A stretch of 50,751 bases of DNA from assembly GCA_945828095.1 (NCBI GenBank), contig CALZOZ010000006.1, positions 1 to 50,751 on the forward strand. Direction: 5' to 3'. This stretch comes from an uncultured Clostridia bacterium. GTDB taxonomy: Bacteria > Bacillota > Clostridia > Peptostreptococcales > Anaerovoracaceae. Below are positions 1 to 8,103 of the stretch, one piece after another. A program made the position numbers and the translations under genes. Position 1 is the first letter of the stretch; each line of letters begins with the position of its first letter. Under the pieces are notes generated by a model, which was not told the DNA's origin, did not search any database, and saw nothing but the letters and a program-made list of their open reading frames with translations.

Positions 1-1
1 T

Positions 2-78
2 TGGAGCTGTTGAGCAGACTTGAACTGCCGAACCTCTTCCTTACCAAGGAAGCGCTCTACCGACTGAGCTACAACAGC
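2..78 (-). tRNA. tRNA-Thr (anticodon GGT)
   Basis: Read on the minus strand, the sequence gives a full cloverleaf. The acceptor stem is GCTGTTG/CAACAGC, the anticodon stem is CTTCC/GGAAG around the loop TTGGTAA (anticodon GGT, threonine), and the T arm contains GGTTCGG and TTCAAGTC. The 3' CCA is encoded at 2-4. It lies 50 bases downstream of sigH on the same strand. An ATTATA box at 114-119 could be a -10 element, but no -35 is evident, so it may be cotranscribed and processed. Confidence 0.96.
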
Positions 79-127
79 ATATATACGCGGGAGCTTTACG
101 CAACCACCCACGCATTATATAATAACA

Positions 128-742
128 TTATTTTTCGAGATATGCAACTATTTTCTTTTTAATTCTTTGAAGTGCATTATCTACTGACTTCGGCGACCTT
201 CCTAACTGCTCTGCAATCTCCATATAATTTCTTCCCTTTAATTTTTCCACCCAGACTTCGCGCTCGAATTTACTGAAAAGCCCGCTGTCATATGCTTTGA
301 GATATTCCACAACCTCCTGAAGGAGCAGCAGTGCTTCAGGATCGTTATCCATGGAGGCCTGCAGGATGTCACCTACAGAAATATCCTTAGTATCATCGTC
401 TACTTCCTTGCTGAGGGATACAGACTCATTAAGAGGTTTATGTCTTTTGCGGTTGGCCTTCTTAATAGCAGAAAGAATCTGGCTGTTTACACAAGTATCC
501 GCAAAGGTTTTGAAGGCTGCTTGTTTATCTGCATCAAAACTTCTGATAGCCTTAAACAATCCTATCATCCCCTCCTGTACCACATCCTCGCTGTCTGCGC
601 CGGTGATATAGTACGTCTTCGCCTTGTTTTTGACCAGCCCCTTATATTTTTCTATAAGGATTTCTTCGGCAGTCTCGCTTCCCTCCTGAGCCATCTTAAC
701 AAGCTGCTCATCTGTGAGAATGTGCAAACGGTTAATTTCCAT
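128..742 (-). CDS. sigH: RNA polymerase sigma-H factor (sporulation/transition-state sigma, sigma-70 family)
   Basis: This 204-residue sigma factor directs RNA polymerase to stationary-phase and early sporulation promoters in Firmicutes. Region 2 spans about residues 26-95, including the DVVQEGMIGLFKAIRSFD core-binding helix and an aromatic/basic stretch for -10 recognition. Region 4 spans about 145-200, with the HTH around YMEIAEQLGRSPKSVDNAL. Length and motifs match SigH/Spo0H rather than the ECF type. The start ATG overlaps the rlmB end by 11 bases and has GAGGG just upstream, suggesting translational coupling. Position at the end of the rlmB block matches the Bacillus order. No terminator is visible before the tRNA gene. 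Confidence 0.93.
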   Translation of the reverse strand: MEINRLHILTDEQLVKMAQEGSETAEEILIEKYKGLVKNKAKTYYITGADSEDVVQEGMIGLFKAIRSFDADKQAAFKTFADTCVNSQILSAIKKANRKRHKPLNESVSLSKEVDDDTKDISVGDILQASMDNDPEALLLLQEVVEYLKAYDSGLFSKFEREVWVEKLKGRNYMEIAEQLGRSPKSVDNALQRIKKKIVAYLEK

Positions 743-1466
743 CCCTCTGTTTTCTTACCTCATAAATGATTACGGCCGCCGCATTGGATGCGTTAAGAGA
801 AGTGATCCGGCCTACCATCGGCATGGAAACCACAAAATCACACTTTTCCTTAACCAGCCTGCTGATTCCAAAGCCCTCGCTTCCAATTACAACTGCCAGC
901 TTTCCTTTCAGATTAGCCTTATAATACTCCTGCCCGCCCATATCGCAGGCGGCAACCCAGATGCCTCTTTCCTTGAGTTCCTCTATTGTCTGGGCAATAT
1001 TAGTCACCTTTACACAAGGCATATACTCAATTGCTCCGGCCGAAGCCTTTGCAACAACCTCCGTCAGGCCACAGGCGCGACGCTTTGGAATTATGACGCC
1101 ATGAGCTCCTGCGCACTCAGCTGTACGCATTATTGCACCCAGGTTATGCGGGTCCTCCAGATTGTCCAGTATTATGATAAAAGGGTCTTCTCCTCTTTCC
1201 TCTGCAATGCGGAAAATATCCTCAAGCTCAGCATAGGCATAGGCACTCACATATGCTGCAACGCCCTGGTGAGCCTTTCCCTCCGCAATTCTGTCAATGG
1301 CGGATTTTTCCACCTTCATCACAGGTATGCGTCTTTCTTTAGCCAGAGCGAGGATTTTTTTCATCGAACCCTCTTCTGAGCTTACCATAAGCTTATCTAT
1401 TTCACGACCGCTTCTCAATGCCTCTGTTACAGGATTGCGGCCTACTATTATATTTTCTTTACCCAT
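732..1466 (-). CDS. rlmB: 23S rRNA 2'-O-ribose methyltransferase RlmB (SpoU/SPOUT family)
   Basis: This 244-residue protein is predicted to methylate the 2'-OH of G2251 (E. coli numbering) in 23S rRNA using S-adenosylmethionine. An N-terminal substrate-binding domain (residues 1-75) precedes the trefoil-knot SPOUT domain. The three SpoU motifs are visible: NLEDPHNLGAIMRT (102-115), IGSEGFGIS (194-202) and SLNASNAAAV (223-232). Motif 1 contains the catalytic Asn/Arg context. The gene starts one base after the dfrA stop begins (TAATG arrangement) and overlaps sigH at its end, so dfrA-rlmB-sigH is probably one transcript. A related SpoU methyltransferase with another target is possible but less likely given the synteny. 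Confidence 0.92.
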   Translation of the reverse strand: MGKENIIVGRNPVTEALRSGREIDKLMVSSEEGSMKKILALAKERRIPVMKVEKSAIDRIAEGKAHQGVAAYVSAYAYAELEDIFRIAEERGEDPFIIILDNLEDPHNLGAIMRTAECAGAHGVIIPKRRACGLTEVVAKASAGAIEYMPCVKVTNIAQTIEELKERGIWVAACDMGGQEYYKANLKGKLAVVIGSEGFGISRLVKEKCDFVVSMPMVGRITSLNASNAAAVIIYEVRKQRDGN

Positions 1467-1957
1467 TACTTTTCTCTCTTGTATTCAAAAAACTGATACT
1501 TAATACCGTGCTCTTCCTGCATCTCGCTTTGCCATACCACCTTATAGTCCGGCAGTTCATCTGCATTTTTTATGAAAGCATCGGCTTCAAATTCCTCGTA
1601 TATTTTAGTTATAAAGAGGCTGTCGCACTGCTCCATGAGCTCGTTATAAAGGGTTGCACCCCCTATAATCATTACGCCGTCAGCAGGAAATTCTGCACAT
1701 TTTTCACAAAGTTCCTCTTTATTGTGGACTATGACGCAGTCTTCCTTTTTGTAATCAGGATTGGCTGTCAGCACTATGTTGGTTCTGCCCGGCAGAGGTC
1801 TTCCTCCCGGCAGACTCTCCAGAGTCTTTCGTCCCATGACAACAGCCTTGCCCATGGTTCTTTCCTTAAAGTATTTCAGGTCGCCGGAAAGATGGGTCAG
1901 GAGTTGTCCGGCCTTTCCTATTCCCCAGTTTTTGTCTGCCGCTACAATCATATTCAT
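1466..1957 (-). CDS. dfrA: Dihydrofolate reductase
   Basis: The enzyme reduces dihydrofolate to tetrahydrofolate with NADPH and regenerates the cofactor oxidised by thymidylate synthase, whose gene is just upstream. Family features are MNMIVAADKNWGIG at the N terminus, AVVMGRKTLESLP (NADPH-binding region), RTNIVLT and IIGGATLY. The open frame extends to 1978, but that upstream ATG contains the Shine-Dalgarno sequence (AAAGGAG) itself. The real start is therefore the ATG at 1957 (11 bases after AAGGAG) or the GTG at 1963 (5 bases after). I chose 1957 because family proteins normally begin right at the first strand. The gene lies about 26 bases after thyA. Confidence 0.93.
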   Translation of the reverse strand: MNMIVAADKNWGIGKAGQLLTHLSGDLKYFKERTMGKAVVMGRKTLESLPGGRPLPGRTNIVLTANPDYKKEDCVIVHNKEELCEKCAEFPADGVMIIGGATLYNELMEQCDSLFITKIYEEFEADAFIKNADELPDYKVVWQSEMQEEHGIKYQFFEYKREK

Positions 1958-1983
1958 CGGCACTATGTCTCCTTTCACACGCC

Positions 1984-2814
1984 TTAAATGGCGATTGGAA
2001 TGTTAAGTATCTGCGGATTCTTCTGATAATCCTCCACGATAATGTCATCGGTGGTAAAATCATAAAAGTTCTTTATATCAGGATTGAGTCTGAATTTCGG
2101 TGCAGGATACTGCGGTCTTTCGATAAGCTCCTTTATAATCGGAACATGTCTGTCGTAGATATGTGCATCGGAAATGACGTGAACCAGTTCTCCCGGCACT
2201 AACCCGCTTACCTGTGCAAACATGTGGACAAGCACCGAATACTGCACCACATTCCAGTTGTTGGCCGCCAGGATGTCCTGTGACCGCTGATTGAGTATAG
2301 CGTTAAGCCTGTTTCCCGTAACATTGAAAGTCATACTGTAAGCGCACGGTTCAAGATTCATTTCGGAAAGGTCGTCGAATTTATATATATTGGTAAGGAT
2401 TCTGCGGGAGTAAGGTGTGTTCTTAAGCTGCCAGAGCACGTTGTCCACCTGATCCATTTCACCCTGAGCAAATTTATATTTCACCCTCATCTGATATCCG
2501 TAGGCCTTGCCGATGGAACCGTTTTCATCGGCCCATTCATCCCAGATGTGCGGCTTCAGATCCTTGATATTGTTGGATTTTTTCTGCCATATCCAGAGGA
2601 TTTCGTCAACAGCCGATTTGATAGCCGTCGGCCTGAGAGTCAGTGCAGGAAACTCCTCAGACAGGTCGTATCTGTTTACCACACCGAAGGTCTTGATTGT
2701 ATGCGCAGGTGTTCCGTCCTCCCAGCGGGCGCGAACCGTCTGTCCTTCAGAAGAAAAGCCTTCCCTTAATATTTTCTCACACATATTGACAAAAAGTACA
2801 TCTGCTTTACTCAT
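1984..2814 (-). CDS. thyA: Thymidylate synthase ThyA
   Basis: ThyA converts dUMP and methylene-tetrahydrofolate to dTMP and dihydrofolate. The catalytic cysteine is C157 in NLEPCAYSM. RSQD (177-180), TPYSRR (133-138) and NWNVVQYS supply the phosphate- and dimer-contact residues of the classical family. The length, 276 aa, is close to the usual 264. The start ATG has AAGGAG six bases upstream. It forms a two-gene thymidylate cassette with dfrA, here inserted into a block that in Bacillus runs mrnC-rlmB without interruption. No clear promoter for thyA was found. The region upstream holds a long inverted repeat and a divergent RNA gene. Confidence 0.96.
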   Translation of the reverse strand: MSKADVLFVNMCEKILREGFSSEGQTVRARWEDGTPAHTIKTFGVVNRYDLSEEFPALTLRPTAIKSAVDEILWIWQKKSNNIKDLKPHIWDEWADENGSIGKAYGYQMRVKYKFAQGEMDQVDNVLWQLKNTPYSRRILTNIYKFDDLSEMNLEPCAYSMTFNVTGNRLNAILNQRSQDILAANNWNVVQYSVLVHMFAQVSGLVPGELVHVISDAHIYDRHVPIIKELIERPQYPAPKFRLNPDIKNFYDFTTDDIIVEDYQKNPQILNIPIAI

Positions 2815-2832
2815 AACACTCTCCTTATGCTA

Positions 2833-2870
2833 AAAATGCAAGCATATTTCCGAACACATGTTTGCATTTT
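2833..2870. promoter_or_regulatory. Inverted repeat between thyA and the divergent RNA gene
   Basis: The perfect 9-base arms AAAATGCAA (2833-2841) and TTGCATTTT (2862-2870) flank a 20-base centre. The right arm includes the -35 region of the plus-strand RNA promoter, and the left arm sits just upstream of the thyA ribosome site. It could be an operator shared by both directions. Alternatively it could be a leader hairpin followed by TTTTTAG upstream of thyA, behaving as an attenuator. The sequence does not decide. Confidence 0.45.
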
Positions 2871-2890
2871 ACCCTTTTATATGTTATAAT
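2861..2890 (+). promoter_or_regulatory. Promoter of the structured RNA gene
   Basis: There is a consensus -10 box TATAAT at 2885-2890 and a -35-like TTTGCA at 2861-2866, with an 18-base spacer. Initiation is predicted near 2897, immediately before the 5' strand of the RNA closing stem. Plus-strand orientation agrees with a wobble pair seen in that stem. Confidence 0.6.
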
Positions 2891-2896
2891 GATATT

Positions 2897-3119
2897 ATCA
2901 AGAGGATATGTCATAAAGCGGTTGACCGAATACATTACTACAACACTCCACCTAAATAGGTGAGTCCGCAGAAAGGTTTGGTCTAGTTATGTAAGTACCC
3001 GTTTCATACTCCAAAGGGGTATTGCGGATAACAATCACAATGAAAAAACCGCCAAAGCCGGCAAACTAGGGCGGTTCTCAACTGTCATTGGTCAGCCGCT
3101 TGGCTTTCCTCTTGTTTTC
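2897..3119 (+). ncRNA. Structured non-coding RNA, about 220 nt, family not identified
   Basis: No ORF explains this 335-base gap between thyA and mrnC. The transcript would be closed by CAAGAGGA (2899-2906) with TCCTCTTG (3107-3114), and by AAGCGGTTGACC (2916-2927) with GGTCAGCCGCTT (3090-3101). The latter is 12 pairs with one U-G wobble that pairs only on the plus strand. Inside are three hairpins: CACCT/AGGTG (2949-2962); TCCGCA/TGCGGA (2965-3028) containing ATACTCC-AAA-GGGGTAT (3006-3022); and AACCGCC/GGCGGTT (3047-3076). CTAGTT (2983-2988) can pair with AACTAG (3064-3069) as a loop-loop pseudoknot. TTTTC follows the closing stem. Size and clostridial setting would fit a 6S-type or raiA-motif RNA. 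The multi-hairpin interior argues against 6S. I could not assign a family. Confidence 0.7.
3043..3076 (-). terminator. Probable terminator of the carD-to-mrnC operon, inside the RNA locus
   Basis: On the minus strand AACCGCC (from 3076) and GGCGGTT (to 3047) form a 7-bp stem followed by TTTTTTC (to 3042), about 90 bases after the mrnC stop. The same bases form an internal helix of the plus-strand RNA, so this DNA may serve both roles. Confidence 0.55.
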
Positions 3120-3167
3120 ATTATATCATCGTTATATTTATAATGCAAGATTTTTTCATCCGTCGAA

Positions 3168-3599
3168 TCACTCCTGCAAACCGTCGATAATCTTAAAAGC
3201 TTCAAATATTATCTCTTCCAGTCTTTCCACTCTGCCCTCCAGATGAAGGTAGCCTATCAGTGCTTCGAAGGCCGTGGCATACTTGTAGTCCATTGCATCA
3301 GCGTTCTTTGGCTTTGATGCCGTTTTGTGATTTCGGGCACGTTTTGCAATACTAATCTCCTCATCGCTGAGGGAGCCGGAATTCATCATGGCTTTAAGTG
3401 CTGCAGCCTGACCGGCTGCTCTCACATAGCGTACAGCCCGTTTATGGAGTGCATCCACATGTGCTCCGTAACTGACACTCTCAGAACCGTCACAGCTTGT
3501 CTCAAGAACGTGTTTTCTTACATATATTTCATAAACGGCGTCGCCAATATAGGCGAGCGCCGTCGTATTTATGGTTTTAGGATTTAATTTTGGATTCAT
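3168..3599 (-). CDS. mrnC: Mini-ribonuclease III (23S rRNA maturase)
   Basis: Mini-III is an RNase III catalytic domain without a double-stranded-RNA-binding domain. In Firmicutes it trims 23S rRNA precursor ends. The 143-residue length fits. The RNase III signature TALAYIGDAVYEIYVR (13-28) holds an active-site Asp (D20), and a second acidic cluster lies in ATAFEALIGYLHLEGR near the C terminus. It follows cysS by 8 bases, the order conserved in Bacillus (cysE-cysS-mrnC), so it is the last gene of the operon. Confidence 0.93.
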   Translation of the reverse strand: MNPKLNPKTINTTALAYIGDAVYEIYVRKHVLETSCDGSESVSYGAHVDALHKRAVRYVRAAGQAAALKAMMNSGSLSDEEISIAKRARNHKTASKPKNADAMDYKYATAFEALIGYLHLEGRVERLEEIIFEAFKIIDGLQE

Positions 3600-3607
3600 G
3601 GCAGGGC

Positions 3608-5011
3608 TTACTCCTTGATTACCTGCACTCCCTGTGGTGTGTCCTTGAGAGTAAGACCGCGGGCCTTAAGAATATCTCTGATTTCATCGGCTCTTGCAAA
3701 GTTCTTTGCCTTTCTGGCTTCCTGACGCTCGTCGATAAGAGCCTGAATCTCAGGATCTATTTCAACTTCTTCTTCCACATCCTGCTGAAGGAGTCCAAGC
3801 ACAGTTGTAAGTTCCATGAGAGTATCAAGAGCCTTTTCAGCAAACTCCTTTGATGCTCCGTCTTTGACTGCAGTATTAATGGCTGTTATAAGCTCGAAAA
3901 CTGCTGCGATAGCATCTGCTGTATTAAGGTCATCGTCCATGGCCTCGATGAATTCCTGTCTGTACTTGTCAAAACCTTCAAGCTTTGCCTTTTCTTCATC
4001 AGTCATGGTGCCGCTTCCTGTTGCGATGAGATGCTTCAGGTTGGACTTAGCATTTCTCATTCTGGTCAGCGAATTCTTTGACTGGGTCAGAATCTCTTCA
4101 CAGAAATCGATAGGTCCTCTGTAATGGCCGTTGAGAATGAGGAATCTCAGGGTTTCGCCGTCATAAACCTGCAGCAGATCTCTTACAGTCTTGAAATTGC
4201 CTAATGACTTGGACATCTTTGTTCCGTCCACATTAATGTAGCCGTTATGCATCCAGTAGCGTGCAAAGCAGCATCCGTTGTGAGCCTCTGACTGGGCGAT
4301 TTCATTTTCGTGGTGAGGGAACTGTAAATCAGCACCGCCGGCATGAATATCAATTGTTTCACCAAGGAACTTCTTAGCCATAGCAGAACATTCGATATGC
4401 CAGCCCGGTCTTCCCATTCCCCACGGTGACTCCCATGCAATTTCGCTGTCTTCCTTTCTGGCCTTCCAGAGTGCAAAATCCAGCGGGTCTTCCTTCTTTT
4501 CGCCTACTGCAATTCTGGCGCCGGCGATTAGGTCTTCTATGTTCTTTCCTGAAAGTTTTCCGTAACCCTCAAACTTTCTGGTTCTGTAGTAAACATCTCC
4601 TTCAGACTCATAAGCGTAGCCCTTGTCGATAAGGTCCTGAACGAATTTAATTATGTCGTCTATGGTCTTGGATACCTGAGGATGAACTGTAGCTTTCTTT
4701 ACATTAAGGGCTGCAGCATCCTTATAGTATTCAGCAATGTACTTTTCGCTGACCTCAGGAGCGGAAATTCCTTCTTCCTTAGCTCTGTTTATAATCTTAT
4801 CGTCCACATCAGTAAAGTTCTGAACAAACTTTACCTTATATCCTCTGTATTCCAGGTACTTTCTCATTGTATCAAAAACAACGAACGGTCTTGCGTTTCC
4901 GATGTGGAAATAGTTGTATACTGTAGGTCCGCAGACATACATCTTAACCTTTCCCTCTTCAATAGGAACAAATTCCTCTTTTCTTCTGGTAAGTGTATTA
5001 TAAATCTTCAT
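3608..5011 (-). CDS. cysS: Cysteinyl-tRNA synthetase
   Basis: This class I aminoacyl-tRNA synthetase charges tRNA-Cys in the cytoplasm. The 467 residues include the HIGN motif (36-39) and KMSKS (265-269). Zinc ligands are C27, C208 (GWHIECSAM) and the His pair in FPHHENE (231-237). The C terminus carries the DALR-like helical domain. Its start overlaps the cysE end by 14 bases, indicating translational coupling between cysteine synthesis and charging. No T-box leader is present because the gene is internal to an operon. Confidence 0.97.
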   Translation of the reverse strand: MKIYNTLTRRKEEFVPIEEGKVKMYVCGPTVYNYFHIGNARPFVVFDTMRKYLEYRGYKVKFVQNFTDVDDKIINRAKEEGISAPEVSEKYIAEYYKDAAALNVKKATVHPQVSKTIDDIIKFVQDLIDKGYAYESEGDVYYRTRKFEGYGKLSGKNIEDLIAGARIAVGEKKEDPLDFALWKARKEDSEIAWESPWGMGRPGWHIECSAMAKKFLGETIDIHAGGADLQFPHHENEIAQSEAHNGCCFARYWMHNGYINVDGTKMSKSLGNFKTVRDLLQVYDGETLRFLILNGHYRGPIDFCEEILTQSKNSLTRMRNAKSNLKHLIATGSGTMTDEEKAKLEGFDKYRQEFIEAMDDDLNTADAIAAVFELITAINTAVKDGASKEFAEKALDTLMELTTVLGLLQQDVEEEVEIDPEIQALIDERQEARKAKNFARADEIRDILKARGLTLKDTPQGVQVIKE

Positions 5012-5747
5012 CTTTGCTTCCTTCTTTCTGATTCTTTTCCCGAATAACTTCCATCAGGGCTTCTTCGAGATTAGAAGAGCCTGCACAGTCAATGCACCCG
5101 GCTTCAATTTTATGTGTCGTCTGCAGAATTTTTTCAAGTTCCATAACACGTTTTCTCAGACATTCTATTTCCACAGCGATAGGATCCGGAAGGTCTACCT
5201 GGTTTAAATCCTGCGTAGTGCTCTTTCCGTTTCGCTTCACAATGGTTCCCGGTATACCCACAACGGTGCAGTTAGGTGGAACTTCCTTAAGCACCACCGA
5301 GCCGGCTCCGATTTTTACATCATCGCCTACTTTGAACGGTCCCAGCACTTTAGCACCGGAGCTTACCACAACTCTGTTGCCGATAGTAGGATGGCGCTTC
5401 CCTGTGTCCTTTCCTGTACCCCCCAAAGTCACGCCCTGGTATATGGTAACATCATCTCCAACCTCTGCAGTCTCGCCGATTATTACTGCCATACCATGGT
5501 CTATGAAGCACCGGCGGCCTATCTTGGCGCCCGGATGGATCTCGATTCCCGTAAGCCAGCGAGCCAGCTGGGAAATTATTCGCGCAAGCAGCATCATGTT
5601 ATGCTTGTAAAGCCAGTGAGCAGGACGATGAAAAATAAGTGCCCATATTCCGGGATAACAGATCAGAACCTCGAAGCCGTTTCTGGCAGCCGGGTCCTTA
5701 TCCACCATATTTCTGATGTCCTCTCTGACTTCTCTAAAAAACGCCAT
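4998..5747 (-). CDS. cysE: Serine O-acetyltransferase
   Basis: CysE acetylates L-serine with acetyl-CoA to give O-acetylserine, the first step of cysteine synthesis. The 249-residue protein has an N-terminal helical region and a left-handed hexapeptide-repeat domain from about residue 70, including IHPGAKIGRRCFIDHG (catalytic His) and the acetyl-CoA loop VTLGGTGKDTGKRHPTIG. The C-terminal tail (about 205-249) is longer than the feedback-sensitive tail of enteric CysE and contains GCIDCAG, whose two cysteines could bind metal; the role is unknown. The gene follows ppiB by 6 bases and overlaps cysS. Confidence 0.94.
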   Translation of the reverse strand: MAFFREVREDIRNMVDKDPAARNGFEVLICYPGIWALIFHRPAHWLYKHNMMLLARIISQLARWLTGIEIHPGAKIGRRCFIDHGMAVIIGETAEVGDDVTIYQGVTLGGTGKDTGKRHPTIGNRVVVSSGAKVLGPFKVGDDVKIGAGSVVLKEVPPNCTVVGIPGTIVKRNGKSTTQDLNQVDLPDPIAVEIECLRKRVMELEKILQTTHKIEAGCIDCAGSSNLEEALMEVIREKNQKEGSKDEDL

Positions 5748-5753
5748 CTGTGA

Positions 5754-6236
5754 TTATTCCTCCACAATGCTGATAGTTTTGATTACCTGTTTTTCTCTAG
5801 GACAGTCGCTCCAGTCTCTCTTTACATTTACGATTCTGTCAGCTGCATCCATACCTTCGGTAATCTTTCCGAAAGCTGCGTACTGGCCGTCAAGGTGCGG
5901 TGCCTTGGCAACCATGATAAAGAACTGTGAACCTGCTGAATTCGGATCCATAGCTCTTGCCATTGACATTACGCCTCTGGTATGCTTCAGATCGTTCTGC
6001 ACGCCGTTTGCCTCAAATTCGCCCTTGATGGTATATCCCGGTCCGCCTGTACCGTTACCTAAAGGACAGCCGCCCTGAATCATAAAGTCAGGAATTACTC
6101 TGTGGAAAGTAAGTCCGTCGTAAAATCCTTCGCTTACAAGCTTTTCAAAGTTAGCAACTGTAATCGGCGCAATTTCCGGGTAAAGTTCTCCCTTCATGAT
6201 ATCGCCGTTTTCCATTTCAATGATGACCTTTTTCAT
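5754..6236 (-). CDS. ppiB: Peptidyl-prolyl cis-trans isomerase, cyclophilin type
   Basis: Cyclophilins catalyse proline isomerisation during protein folding. The core motifs are visible: YDGLTFHRVIPDFMIQGG with the catalytic FHR, SAGSQFFI with the QFF triplet, LDGQYAAFGKI, and a family C terminus. The open frame extends to 6281. The start is placed at the internal ATG (6236) because AGGAG lies 8 bases before it and the encoded MKKVIIEMENG is the usual beginning. There is no signal peptide, so it is cytoplasmic. It lies between proS and cysE, an unusual addition to this operon. A small hairpin with no T-tract (6292-6309) precedes it. Confidence 0.94.
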   Translation of the reverse strand: MKKVIIEMENGDIMKGELYPEIAPITVANFEKLVSEGFYDGLTFHRVIPDFMIQGGCPLGNGTGGPGYTIKGEFEANGVQNDLKHTRGVMSMARAMDPNSAGSQFFIMVAKAPHLDGQYAAFGKITEGMDAADRIVNVKRDWSDCPREKQVIKTISIVEE

Positions 6237-6344
6237 TATATTCTCTCCTAATCTGATTGTTAATAATTCATACCAAAACAAGTACCATATACCACAGAAA
6301 ACCCTGTGGCAACCATTGTTTTTATTGTTTTTTAGCCTTGGTGA

Positions 6345-8081
6345 CTATTTTTCTTTATTTACGATTTCGATTGCATCTGCAATAGCTTCATCAACAGTTT
6401 TTTCCCTCTTATCAGCATCACGTCTGAGCTTATACTCAACTACGCCTTCTGATGCGCGCTTGCCCACGGTAATTCTGACAGGAATACCGATCAAGTCAGC
6501 ATCTTTAAATTTTACGCCCGGGCGCTCATCTCTGTCATCCCAAAGAACCTCAACACCTGCCTTGGTGAGCTCATTGTAAATCCTGCCTGCCACTTCATCC
6601 TGAGCTTCATCTCCCGGCTTAACCTGAGTTATTATTACATGATAAGGTGCCACCGACATAGGCCAGATAATTCCGTTATCATCATGATTCTGCGGCATAT
6701 CTATTATAGCCTGGAAGGTACGGGAAATTCCGATGCCGTAGCAGCCCATCCAGATGAGCTGATCTTTCTGGTTCTCATCCTTGTAAATTGCTTTCATAGG
6801 CTCAGAATACTTGGTTCCCAGCTTGAATATCTGTCCTACCTCAACACCTCTGGCATGGCGTACAGGTGCTCCGCAAATCGGGCATTCGTCACCTTCCTTA
6901 AGAGTCTTAAGGTCAACTATCATATCTCCCTTGTAATCTCTGCCGTAGTTCATATTGATATAGTGGTGGTCTGTCTCACATGCTCCTGCGCAAAGGTTTT
7001 TAAGTCCCGGCAGCTCGCTGTCCACTATAATTTTGCAGTCGTGAAGGTGCATAGGTCCTGTAAAACCTCCTACGCAGCCTGTAGCAGCAGACATCTTTTC
7101 TTCATCAGCAAAGGCTATTGCATATTCCGGAATATTAAGCGCATTCACCAGCTTGGTCATGTTGAGCTCTCTGTCTCCGCGGATAAATACTGCCACGTAT
7201 CCGTTTTCGTTTCCCTCTGCATCGTATGTCACAAACAGAAGCGCCTTGATTGTCTGCTTCTTGTCCAGCTTGAGAAATGCCGCAACTTCATCTATAGTCT
7301 TGGTTCCCGGAGTGTATACTTTTTCTAAAGGCAGCATTTCCACATCATCCTGAGGGGCGGCATCCACACACGCAGCCTTCTCCACAGTGGCCGCAAGGTC
7401 GCAATGGTCACAATAAGCAATTTCTGATTCGCCATATTCACAGAGCGCAGTAAACTCATGGGAATTTGATCCGCCGATGGCTCCGGTATCCGCCTCAACA
7501 GGTCGGAAGTTTAATCCGCAGCGGGTGAATACTTTGCTGTATGCGTCATACATCTTGTCATAGCTTTCATCAAGTCCTGCCGCATCCTTATCGAAGGAGT
7601 AATTGTCTTTCATGATAAAAACTCTTGAACGCATCATGCCGTATCTTGGGCGTGCTTCGTCTCTGTACTTGTCCGAGATCTGATAAAGCATACGAGGAAG
7701 CTGTCTGTGAGATGTCACATCACTCTTTACGATATCTGTGAAGACCTCCTCTGCTGTAGGTCCAAGACAAAACTCTCTGTCATTTCTGTCCTTGAGTCTC
7801 CACATTTCCGGTCCATAAGCATCCCATCTGCCCGACTCTTTCCAAAGCTCCGCAGGCTGCACGCTCTGGGTGTAGATTTCCTCAGCACCCTTTGCATCCA
7901 TCTCTTCTCTTACGATATTTTCAATCTTGCGGATGGTTCTCCAGCCCATAGGCATATAAGTGTAGACACCGGCAACGGTTTTTTTAATCATACCGGCTCT
8001 GAGCAGAAGAATATGACTTGGGATTTCTGCCTCTGTCGGTACCTCTCTTAATGTTTTAAAATGCATCTGTGATAATTTCAT
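6345..8081 (-). CDS. proS: Prolyl-tRNA synthetase, bacterial type with editing insertion
   Basis: This class II synthetase charges tRNA-Pro. The 578 residues match the bacterial-type ProS, with a catalytic domain split by the INS editing domain (about 230-390). Signatures are RPRYGMMRSRVFIMKD (motif 2 region), LGPTAEEVFTDIVK (motif 1 region), DTGAIGGSNSHEFTAL, and the C-terminal motif 3 and anticodon-binding parts (CYGIGISRTFQAII, WDDRDERPGVKFKDADLIG). It occupies the place held by gltX in the Bacillus operon, 22 bases after ispDF. No T-box is present because the gene is internal. Confidence 0.97.
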   Translation of the reverse strand: MKLSQMHFKTLREVPTEAEIPSHILLLRAGMIKKTVAGVYTYMPMGWRTIRKIENIVREEMDAKGAEEIYTQSVQPAELWKESGRWDAYGPEMWRLKDRNDREFCLGPTAEEVFTDIVKSDVTSHRQLPRMLYQISDKYRDEARPRYGMMRSRVFIMKDNYSFDKDAAGLDESYDKMYDAYSKVFTRCGLNFRPVEADTGAIGGSNSHEFTALCEYGESEIAYCDHCDLAATVEKAACVDAAPQDDVEMLPLEKVYTPGTKTIDEVAAFLKLDKKQTIKALLFVTYDAEGNENGYVAVFIRGDRELNMTKLVNALNIPEYAIAFADEEKMSAATGCVGGFTGPMHLHDCKIIVDSELPGLKNLCAGACETDHHYINMNYGRDYKGDMIVDLKTLKEGDECPICGAPVRHARGVEVGQIFKLGTKYSEPMKAIYKDENQKDQLIWMGCYGIGISRTFQAIIDMPQNHDDNGIIWPMSVAPYHVIITQVKPGDEAQDEVAGRIYNELTKAGVEVLWDDRDERPGVKFKDADLIGIPVRITVGKRASEGVVEYKLRRDADKREKTVDEAIADAIEIVNKEK

Positions 8082-8103
8082 CTTTTCTCTTTCCTCCGAA
8101 TAT

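Noticed and set aside
2897-3119. 6S RNA, RNase P RNA or cobalamin riboswitch as identity of the RNA locus
   Set aside because: The interior has three separate hairpins rather than one long arm with a central bubble, and the conserved RNase P (GAGGAAAGUCC in sense) and B12-box sequences are absent. Covariance scoring was not possible.
6292-6309. Terminator between proS and ppiB (CCACAG/CTGTGG hairpin)
   Set aside because: No T-tract follows on the minus strand. It is at most a weak leader or processing hairpin.
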